From Nigrospora sphaerica (taxonomy: Eukaryota > Ascomycota > Sordariomycetes > Amphisphaeriales > Apiosporaceae), in the NCBI GenBank assembly GCA_018287875.1, contig JAGVVL010000017.1, positions 558,001 to 622,000 on the forward strand: 64,000 nt of DNA. The letters are read 5' to 3'. The translations under genes were made by a program, and so were the position numbers. Within the stretch, counting starts at the first letter, position 1, and every line of letters begins with the position of its first letter. The notes beneath the pieces are model-generated. The model was not told where the DNA came from, ran no database searches, and saw only the letters and a program-made list of their open reading frames with translations. Below are positions 35,425 to 44,785 of this stretch, in pieces.

Positions 35425-36301
35425 GAACCGCGCCGGCCCGGCTTCGAGAGAGACAGAAACCTTTTGCCGGCGGGCGGGCGAGCAAGGGAAAGGAGAGGGG
35501 ACGGGACTGTTTTGCACAGCAGGGACGGGAAAGGGAAAGCAACCAAGGACAACGGAGCAAGGAGCTCCGTGTACATAAAACAATGGGTTTTCATGGATAA
35601 GAACGGACGAAATGGCGCCAATGGGAGGCCGCCAGGGGGGGGGCAAACCGCCCTCGGCCCCTCCCCCTCTCCCCACGGGGTATAGAGATTTACCAAGCGG
35701 AATACAAAGAAATCAACCATCATATACGCGGCATGCTTCAGCGGCACCACCGCGGGAAAGCCTAATGATGGATCATTGGCGCCAGCCTTGGGCCGACGCG
35801 CCCACCTCGTCTTTCCCGCACACATACAGAGGTTCCACCGTCGCCCGCTGCTTGGCCGACCCTCCGTCCCCTCCCACATTGTCGGACCGGGGGAGAAAGA
35901 CAACCGCTCTTTCAGGCAGTCTATGGGGGAAGGGGGTGTGGTCATTCAAAAGCTCGGGCAGTGCGTGCGTGTGTGACGCACTGGGTAAAACAGTACAATG
36001 AACAGACTACGGTATCGCAGCTGCTGGAAACACTCGTCAACGTCGTGGAGGCCCAGACACCACAAGGTCTGCGGAATTCCTCTCCCTGGGTATCATGCAT
36101 CATTAGTCCTCCTCCCTCTCCTACGCCCCCGCCAGTATGACTCCGCTTCATCGCCTCTATCAAATCCAGCGGGAACCAAGCATTATGGGGGTTTCGCCTA
36201 TGGGCTATAGCAACGGGCCCCGTCGCGATGTTAGCAAAGCTGTCTCCACCACTAGGGTCGTCCTGAAGGGAATAGACATCGTCGATAACTTTACGCTTTG
36301 C
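35425..36301. other. Convergent 3' intergenic region between the EngB-type gene and RAP1
   Basis: No gene is seen in this 0.9 kb, which receives the 3' ends of two convergent genes. Confidence 0.6.
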
Positions 36302-39300
36302 TCATAGCTGCATATTCGCCTCTTGCAAGGCGTGCTTCATGCTGAGCCAGTGGCGGCGGGTTTCCATACACTCGGCGTCGAACTTTCTTTCGAGGCGGCG
36401 AAGTGCGCGTGCGCGGCGGTGAGCGAAGCGTTCGGAGCCCAGTTTAGGTGGGTGCGACTCGCGGCCGTCGACGATGGCGAGGCGCTGATCGTCCGCCTCG
36501 GTCCAGACGCCGAACCAGTCCTCCGGTACGGGTTCTCCGCGCTGCAACAGCTCGATGACGTCGCCCGAGATGTCCGTCGCCCACGTCGTCGCGTCGAGAC
36601 CGCGCAGGGCCACGTCGCGCGCGTATCCCCGCCGCTCCCAGTCTTGCAGTACGCGGCGCAGGTATTTAACCTCACGCGGATCGCATGAGGCCGGGATTGG
36701 AGCCGCGTCGTCGTTAGGAAGGTCCGCTTGGTCGCCCGGCGTGCGTGCCCCACGGTTCGCGGGCGACGAGGGCTCATCCGAACGAGGCGGTCTAATGAAC
36801 CTCGGTCGCATGGTTGCCGCCGCCGGATCACGCGCAGTCTGCTCTGCTGGTCTCGGACCAGACCCAGCTTCTCTAACTTGGGACCATGGCAAAGACTGCC
36901 GTTTCTGCATCGCAGTCGGCGCCGGGGCTGGCAAGAGTGGGTTTCTGCCTTTGCCGAACTTTGGCTTGGGCATCGGCATTGGCGCCTGCGGCTCGTCATC
37001 CGGAGAATCCAGAAACGGATCCTTGGTCACTTGCCGGCGTAACGGCGAGATGTGAGCGGCACCTCGCGATTTTTTGGGTGTGCGGGCCGAGGAGGGGACT
37101 TCCAAAAAGCCCTCGGATTCCAGAGTGAGTTGCTGCGATGCTGTTAAGTCCGCTTCTGATTGGCTCTTCGACCGGTCGGCCGCTGAGGGGTGGCTGTAGA
37201 AAACAACGTCTTGCGTTTCTGCATCATAGTGAAAGTCCTGGGTTTCAGGCTCGGCCACTGCTCTCCTTGCTTCACGTGGTGAAGGCGAGCCCATGGGCCG
37301 GCAAAGGGCCTTGTGAGACTGCGAGGATCTAGGGAGTGTCGAGATTCTTTGGTCGCTGGGCGAAACGGCGGCGCTGACTGCTGATTTCCGCAGGTGTGTC
37401 GTCCCGTTCTTGTGGTCTGGCGTCGATGAAATTTCGGTGCTTCTATCGAACTTCCGGCGTTTGGCTTCCACCTCGGGGTAGGCGAGCGAGGCGGCATCTC
37501 GAGTGCGTTTGAGGGACGACAGCTTCGGAGGCGACGAATTGAACGGTTGTCTTGAAGATCCAGGCCCCGCTTCGTTAAATGTGCCCTTCTTGCTTTGCCG
37601 CTGTGGCATTTCAGCCTCTGACGTGGCAGCATCCTCGTCTTCCCCGATGCTTTCCTCGTCGTCTTCGAAGTCTGCCATTAGTTCTTCGAACTTCCCCAAG
37701 TGCTCTTCGAAATAGTTGGCAAGTTCATTCTGGACGCCATCCAGTTTGACCCAATCGAAACCCAGTTGCTCGGCGATTATTTCCCAGTCACGCTCTGCTG
37801 GCACGGCGTGTTGGGATGTAGCGGCTTTCCATAGGTCGAACAAGTCGAACGTTCTGCCTCGTATAGTTGGCCAAGAATTGAACCTCTCTCGGCGAGCGCC
37901 GTTGGCGTACCAAAATGTTTCATAATCCCTGGCAAACAGTCGCCTCTCAGAAACGACGTTATCTAGAGGTTCCGCGAAGACATGGCTGGTTATCATATGG
38001 CGGGCCATGTCGTCCATGAGGGGAGAACTGCCCCAGATAGGCGTAGTTTCAAACCCCCCCTCATCCGTGTATCCCGGATCCGCGCCGAGTGAAGGTTCGG
38101 ACATGTTGTCGCGATACTGCTTGTGGCCAGTAGGACTGGTTAATGTTGTCCACCGGGCTGCACCCCTCATTTGCCCGACGCGAGACGTGGTGGCACCATG
38201 TTGGGGCACTTCCGGCGTTGAATCGGGCGCAAAAGATCTGGAACGGGCTGGATCGGACACCGGCGCTTGCAAGACTTCTTTGCCCTTCTGACGCCGAGTC
38301 TCCGGTGTTATGGGCTTAGTCAGCGGGGCTGAACTTAACAGACCTACTGTCCCTAGCTGGGGCTGTTGGATCGCACTGCTGATCTGTGGCGTCTCCGTTA
38401 CAGTTGGCCCTTCTCCAGAGCCCTGGTGTCCAAGACGGAAAAGCCGCGGTCGCAGGTATCGGATCCATCGATGTCGCCACACTCGCGCGGAGTGCTGGGG
38501 AAGCTGCAAGATATCAGTCGTCGTTGCAGTAAGCGGTCAGAGGGCTCTCACATCTTGCTCGAGGTCGGCAAAGATATCCAGATTGGCATCCGCCTCTTTG
38601 CCATGTTCTGTCCACATCTCTTGGACGTACTCGGCAAGCAAAGCATCGTCCTCCTCAGTGAAGATGCTCCTGCGTTTCAAGGTGCTACTTAGTTCGGGGG
38701 ATCGCAGAACCGTGTTGATGGGTGTAGTCTGGGGTGCCATGCTTGATGATCTCGCAATTTCTGGTGCTGCATTTGGCCGTGGGGGTTGAGGGGTTACGCC
38801 TAATGGTTCATATCCAGGGCGAACAGTTGGCTCGGCAGGCGGAGCTACCGCACTCAACTTTGGAGATTCGACTACCGCACTCGGTTTTACGTGTTCGCGC
38901 GTCCCCCGTGGCCGTGATCTTTCGGCTACGGCGCTTGATTCCGCCTGCTCTGGGTATCTGTTTAACTGTTGGGAATTGGCTGTCGCACTCCATTCTGCAT
39001 CGTCGGGCGGCGCAACAGGGGATGGAGCTTCCGCTGCTGCATTTCGTGGGGGGCGCAGGGGCGGCACCTTTGGCCGTGAGAGCCCAGGTACCACACTCGG
39101 TCGAGGGGATGCAGCTGTCGCACTTGGCCCTGGTCCTCTGTGTGCAGCTGTTGGGCTCGACTGAGGGCGGTTGGGTGCAACACTTGGCCTAGGGGGCTCA
39201 ACTGCCGCACTCGGGCGCGCGGGGTTGGCGACCGTATTCTGATTCGTACCCCGGGGCTGCTCAGCTTGCGAGGGCTGAGGCACGGGTTTCTGTCGACCAG

Positions 39301-40000
39301 TGGCGAGTTTGGGGCTCGGCGGAATGGAAACCCCATCAAGGACACCCTCAAGGAATCGCAACTTCTTGACCCATCTATCCCTCCAAGAATGGAATGTGTG
39401 GCGAGGAACCTGACATCATCATCAGCGGCTTGACCGCGGACTTGGGCCAGCGATTTATGCCCACGAACCTTTTCTGCGAGCCTCTTATAAATTTCAAGCC
39501 CGAGTAAAGGGCTTCCATCCTCGAGAGCCCCCTTGACCCATGCTATCAACAGTTTGTCGTCTTCGTCAGTGAATGGGGTTCGCCCTGCCCTGGCGCCCTG
39601 GCGTCCTGTGGATGGCTGGGATGTCCCAGCCTTGGCCTTGTTGATCCGGTACTCGTCGATGTTGAGCAGTCGCCCGGCCGTGACGCTGTCTTCAATCCAT
39701 TTCCAGGTGATAGCATCAGCCGGGGCTAATTGCCTTCTGGCATGGTCTGCGATCAGGTAATCTGCATTCTTCTCGAGTGGTTCCAGCTGTCCACCGTTGC
39801 TCTTGCATATCACAAATGTGAGCTTCCAGATACCTATCCCGAGTGCGGCCAATTGTGGCTGAGCTACTTACCTTTATGTAGGCTATCAATGTTGGCCGCA
39901 TAGGGACACGCTGCCCGACCCAAAACCGCTTGCCTTGGAACATGGTGGCGGTGCCGCTGGAGCTTTGCAACGCGCCCTCATAGGTGACGCCTGCCGACAT
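36302..40000 (-). CDS. RAP1: Telomere protein RAP1 (BRCT, two Myb-like, ARID-like and RAP1 C-terminal domains)
   Basis: Four exons on the minus strand: 40000-39872, 39801-39469, 39409-38552 and 38503-36302. All joins are phase 0 and give 1173 residues. Residues ~18-100 form a BRCT domain (FQGKRFWVGQRVP, then ADYLIADHA and TWKWIEDSV). A Myb domain covers ~117-178 (TPFTDEDDKLLIAWV, joined over intron 2 to HTFHSWRDRWVKKLRFLEG). A Pro/Ser-rich linker leads to a second Myb-like domain at ~400-462 (SIFTEEDDALLAEYVQ, joined over intron 3 to HSARVWRHRWIRYLRPRL). Residues ~627-718 look like an ARID domain (WPTIRGRTFDLFDLW, then DWEIIAEQLGF). The end (~1045-1173) matches the RAP1 C-terminal protein-interaction domain (DVALRGLDATTWATDISGD, PEDWFGVWTEADDQRL). 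RAP1 is a shelterin-type nuclear protein that controls telomere length and silencing. A pair of telomere repeats lies just before the start codon. Confidence 0.92.
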
Positions 40001-41068
40001 ACTGATAACCCTAACCCTCAACGCGGGCAGAGCGGGTACCGATATGAGAGACGAGTTGCCCAGGACTCAAGCTGCTGAAGAAGGCAAAAAACGACATGAG
40101 TTTCCGAAGGGATCCGTGCCTAGATGGGTAAGGAAGCGACAATGAGCGGTTGCGCCGCGACACTGCGCGTTGGCAAGGTTGCGGTTGCGACGAGCTTGGG
40201 GTTGGAATTACGCTTGCGGGCAAGTTGGGTTAAACCAATGTCAAGCGGGACCGCCAGACGGACGCGTCAAGGCGCGAGTGTTGGTGGGCTAGAAAGGATG
40301 CAGAGGCAAGAACCGAGCCAAACGAGGAATGGCGAGAGCGCAGATAGATGATTGTTTGCGGCAATGCCAACCAGTTCCACGATATTCACGCTACGTGGAT
40401 CGGCCTCGGGCTCGCCAGAGGGAGAGAGAGAGGGTAGGGAGTACCGGGAACGTGAGGAGGGTTCGGGTTGACATGATGGCACGTGGATGGATGATTGCAA
40501 AGGTGCTGCTGGCAGGCAGCACAGCCACAATCACTCCTGCCGCCACAGTGTTCAGTACTTCAGAGGCCCCTCCCACTTTATTTAGTAGCGGAAAGTGAAG
40601 CCTGATGTGGGAAGTGACGGACCTTTTCCTTCATGGTCAACCCGGCATTAACTTCATTAGACAAACGCCCCCAGCTTGCTGGGAAGTAGGTAGGTCGAGA
40701 CGCAAAGGGAGCACTGGCACGCGTCTTCTTTTCTTTTCGCCCATTTGCGGCCTCAACAAGTCCAATGCGAGGCAGCGCTCCGAGCCCAGGACGAGGCGAC
40801 CAGCGGGTTACGCCATAAAAAAAGCACCCGGGTCCTAGGTACGGTACAAGTAGTCGCAGCTAATAGCCGCTTACTGTCAGTGCCCAGGCTGCCACTGTCA
40901 ACTCCCCGCTTGCGCCGCTGATGCAGCAACCGGACATCGGCGCCTTCAACATCTCGGGAGTCCTTTTTGACGACCGGCCAGCCGTTCGCGACCGCACACC
41001 AAAAGAGCCGTACACATCCAAACAGGCCATCTGCATCCTGTATTTTTACAGCTCGTGCCACCGCCGCC
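40001..41068. promoter_or_regulatory. Divergent promoter region between RAP1 and SWF1
   Basis: About 1.07 kb separates the two start codons. Apart from the telomere repeats at 40006-40018, it has GA-rich stretches (40425-40445) and no clear TATA box. No extra gene is seen. Confidence 0.5.
40006..40018 (-). promoter_or_regulatory. Two telomere repeats in the leader of RAP1
   Basis: On the coding strand AGGGTTAGGGTTA ends five bases before the RAP1 ATG (on the plus strand TAACCCTAACCCT). TTAGGG is the telomere repeat of most filamentous fungi. This could be a binding site for a telomere protein, allowing feedback on RAP1, or a UUAGGG element in the mRNA leader. The sequence is certain; its role is inference. 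Confidence 0.6.
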
Positions 41069-42408
41069 ATGGGCCTCCTTGCCCGTATCGCCGCGGGCGT
41101 GCTCGCAATCAGCTTCATGACATTCGTGGCCTTTTTTGGCCGCCTCCCTGCGCTTCGGTGAGTGCTCGTACTGACCGACTGACGGGAGGGACATCGTAGC
41201 TTCTGACACCCCCCCGATGTAGGCGCACCCCCGTCGGCTGGCTGCACCGCGCCCTCATGGTACACTTGCCCAATGCCGTCGTGTCCCTGGACAATCGTCT
41301 CACCTCGGGCCGCATCTCAGCCTCACTCTCCCGTTTCGGCCACGCTGCCTTCTACGGCCGCCATCCCACCATCCTCATTTTCTTCTTCCTGCTGTTGTCG
41401 GTCGGCGAGTACTTGTACCTCCCGGGCGCCTGGTCCCGCATGACCACGGGTCAGCAGCTCGCGGGCGCCGTCGCCATCGTCGCGCCCTACTGGTTCCTGT
41501 ACCTCTGCGCCTATCGGGACCCTGGCGTTATCACGGCCTCCAATGTATCGGCCTACTTGCACCAGTACCCCTATGACTTCTCGCTCTTCTGGCCCGGGCA
41601 GGTGTGCAAGACGTGCAACATCCTCAAGCCCGCCCGGTCCAAGCATTGTTCTGTCTGCAATCGGTGCGTGGCTAAGATGGATCACCACTGCATCTTCATC
41701 AACAATTGCGTCGGCTATGCCAACCAGGGCTACTTCATCCTGCTGCTACTGTCCACGGCCATTCTGACGTCGTATGGCGCCTACCTTGGCATTCAGATCG
41801 TCACGGAAAACGTGCAGACGCACCACCCGGGTTGGCGTCTGTGGAAGCCGGCGGGCCTGAGCTGGCACGACTACCTGGTGCTCCTAACGTTCGGCATACA
41901 GGACGACGTGGGCCTGGGCTCCGTCAGTATGCTAGCGCTGCTGACGTCGCCGCTCGTTTGGGGCCTGCTCTGCTACCAGCTCTACCTCATATATTGTGGG
42001 ACGACGACCAATGAGACGATGAAGTGGCAGGACTGGCAGGCCGAGATGGACGACGGCTGCGCCTTCACGCGCTCTCTGGACCCACGCACTCGCTCGCGCA
42101 ATCCCGAGCACGAACCCAGCCGCACGCGGTGGCCGGTCGAGAGCGTACAGGTGCTGGTGCGGACCGAGGAGGGAACGCCGCCTCACCCCGACAGCGGGCC
42201 GGGCACGGGCGAATGGCAACGCGTCTGGAGGCTGAAGGACGTCGAGAACCTGTACGACCTGGGCTTCCGGGATAACCTGATCGACGTTTTCGTTCCCGGC
42301 CACTCTTTCAGGGACGACGCGTCGGCGGACGAGGAGAGAGGACGGCGTAGAACTCGGAAGAATAAAGATAGCGCCGGCGTGGGCAGGGTCGTCAACGCCG
42401 CCACTTGA
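41069..42408 (+). CDS. SWF1: DHHC palmitoyltransferase, SWF1-like
   Basis: Two exons, 41069-41157 and 41223-42408, joined by a 65-base intron starting GTGAGT, give 424 residues. The cysteine-rich domain (~157-205) reads CKTCNILKPARSKHCSVCN, then MDHHCIFINNCVG, with the DHHC catalytic motif intact. Membrane segments lie at the N-terminus (~5-24), in HPTILIFFFLLLSVGEYLYL, LAGAVAIVAPYWFLYL, YFILLLLSTAILTSYGAYLG and LLTSPLVWGLLCYQLYLIY, followed by the TTxE motif (TTTNE). An N-terminal membrane segment and the CIFINNCVG variant favour the SWF1 branch, which palmitoylates SNAREs and other proteins next to membrane spans in the ER/Golgi of yeast. PFA-type enzymes remain an alternative. The start has a strong GCCGCCATGG context. 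The gene diverges from RAP1. Confidence 0.88.
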
Positions 42409-44172
42409 GGGCTACCACATGGCGGGCCGGCGGCTCGTCGGGTACTGGGCCGCCGGCCCCTGGTACCGCAGCACGGGGCCACCCGGGCCTCATGTGCTGG
42501 AGGGTGGGAAGTCGACTGCCCGGCCACGCGGGCGCATTTCATCGCGGAAGCCGTCGCGCCACGCGGCTCCCTCCCAGTCTGTATAGGTTTGGTGCACCCC
42601 AGCATCGCCGGCATTGCATAGATTCATGGTCCTGGTGGCCCCGGGCCGGCGTACGTAGCGTTTGCCTTCACAAAACCATCATAGTCGTCATATGGAAGGA
42701 GGATCCTTCCTTATACGGCCAGGAGGGTTATGGTGGGTCTTCATAGATGAGGGAAAGTGATGACGCGGTCCCAGGATTCAGTGTTCGATGAGGCTCTGCT
42801 TCCCCGAGGCGCGCGTGGGCAACAAGAAAGATTTGGAAGGGCTTGGGCGCTGGCTGGCAAGCTGGCTGGCAAGGTTCGTGTTTCAGAGCGTGGATCGTCC
42901 GACAGTGCTGCCGCAGCGCCAAGGGTGGTTGATCTAATGTCCAGCTTCCCGATCGTTGGGATAAGCTCAGCCACTGCATGCCCGTTTGGGAAGCAGTCTG
43001 ATCTCCTCGTCTCTCCCCCACCCACGATCGCCTTTACTGTGTATACGCCCAGCCCCCGATGGTACCCGCGGGGACGTGTCTGGGCAGGGGTTTCCGATGC
43101 TCGGTTCCTGGCACCCGATATGCTTAAGTGCCGCGACAGCGATGCCTCAGACCAATCGCATGTCTGTTGGGTCTCCGCTTACAATGCTATGTGTTGCCTG
43201 TTTGAACGCTGCGGACCCTGCAGTCCATGGCCATTTCGGGTTTGGGGGGATCTACTGTGTAACGGCCAGGGGTTCCCACTTGTGTGCTGCAGTAACCGAA
43301 GATGGAGGCCACGCAGACTGACAAAAAGCAGCAGACGCTCAAGGCACGACGAGCGCCCAGCGCCTCTTCACCCACCTACCCACTCTGCCCAGACGGGGAA
43401 CTTCACTTGTGCTGCATATATGATTAAACCCGTCTGGGATGGGCTCGGAAGGGCCTCCCCAGCGGACGTGCGGAGGGGCCTGACACGATCTGATAGGGGG
43501 CATAGCTGTCCACCCTTTTCTCCCCAGAACAACACCCAGGTAGCCGCACAGGGACGACGAACTGGGAACGGATGGCGGGCGGCAACGGAAGTATCCCTGC
43601 TGACGACGCTATCGCGTGCCGTCACGCCACAAGCCCACGACGCCCCACCCGCCTGGTAGTTTCCGCCCTGCCGCCGGTATGCTCGGGTAGGCGTCGAGGG
43701 TTGCTGGGGAAAAAGGGCGGACGAGGAGGCTGTGCTTGCAAGACACACCCCTCATGAGCGACGTTTCATACTCTGCCCTCTTCCAATGTGGTCCGAAATG
43801 GCCACGCCGAGGGGGTTAAATAACCGAGACCGGCCCTTTCCCGTTCTCTGGGAACCCGGCCCAACCCCGAACAAGGTTATCTTGCTTCCACCGAACTGCC
43901 GGTCTTTTCGGTCCTCTACAGATGGGATGCGCGTAGAGTAGTACACCGCACTTTCATTCATTCCTCTCCTTTCTTCCTCTTTTGCTTCTTTTGTATCTCT
44001 GCCGCCTTACCGGCAGGCCTGGGAACCTTCACTGCACGCGACGACACGACTTCGCACAGCCGGCCTGCTTTCTCTTCATTACAACCGACTTTTAAAACGT
44101 CGCATCACAGCCAAAGCCGGTCTTAAACTTTCCTTTCGACGGCAACCCGCCCTCGGTGACAAATCGTTCATT
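42409..44172. other. Intergenic region before the GPI protein gene
   Basis: No gene is supported, though one 300-codon plus-strand frame (42760-43659) is open; its product is Cys/Trp/Pro-rich and resembles nothing known. The last ~230 bases are pyrimidine-rich and look like promoter and leader. Confidence 0.5.
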
Positions 44173-44785
44173 ATGAAGTTTTCTCTTCTCGCATTCGCGG
44201 CCGTCTTGACGGCCTTGTCGTGTTCAGCCTCGCCTGCACCGGTACGCCCACCCTTCCTCCCCCCTCCTCCTTGACGGTAGCCCCCAATCGGCTTCCAGGC
44301 CCCTGCCGCTAACCCCCCCCTTCCAGCGCAACCAGCTCCACATCGACGCGAGCCACCTGCCTATCCGCCGCGACCCCACGCGGCCCCAGCCGGTGCTGCA
44401 GCGGCAGACGCGCGGCGAGACCATCATCATCGTCGAACAAGGCGGCGGCGCGGCGGCGCCCGGCGCCGCCAAGCCCACCGTCACCCGCCTGCAGACCGTC
44501 ACCGTACAGAAGACGGTGGCGCCGCCCGCCGGCACCGGCGTGCCGCCCGCCAAAGTCGCACCGCCCCCGGCCAAGGGTACGGGCGGCACGCCACCTCCCG
44601 GCGCGGGGGGCGCCGCACAGCCCAGCGGCTCCGGCGCCCTGCCCGTCCAGCAGCCGGCGCCCACGCAGTCGCTTCTGCCCGTCACGGCGGGCGCTGGCCC
44701 GCGGGCTTCCACGAGCGGCGGCGGGGTGGCCATCGCGGCCGGGCTGGTATCGGTCGTGTCGGGAGGGCTCTGGGTCCTGCTCTGA
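44173..44785 (+). CDS. Small GPI-anchored-type cell surface protein, unknown family
   Basis: Two exons, 44173-44241 and 44327-44785, give 175 residues. Exon 1 encodes only a signal peptide (MKFSLLAFAAVLTALSCSAS). The mature part begins with a short basic-acidic stretch (RNQLHIDASHLPIRRDP), then TRLQTVTVQKTV and a Pro/Gly/Ala-rich spacer. The end is a hydrophobic tail (GVAIAAGLVSVVSGGLWVLL) after a Ser/Gly-rich site (ASTSGGG), as expected for GPI attachment. Such proteins are placed in the plasma membrane or wall. I do not recognise the family. The 3' splice site TTCCAG at 44321-44326 is preferred to the earlier one at 44298 because only it keeps the frame. Confidence 0.75.

Noticed and set aside
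32851..35676. A 941-codon minus-strand frame antisense to the EngB-type GTPase
   Set aside because: Composition (Gly/Val/Arg runs) is that of a GC-rich shadow; the plus frame shows all GTPase motifs.
44293..44298. Alternative 3' splice site in the GPI protein gene
   Set aside because: Use of it shifts the reading frame and loses the hydrophobic GPI tail.
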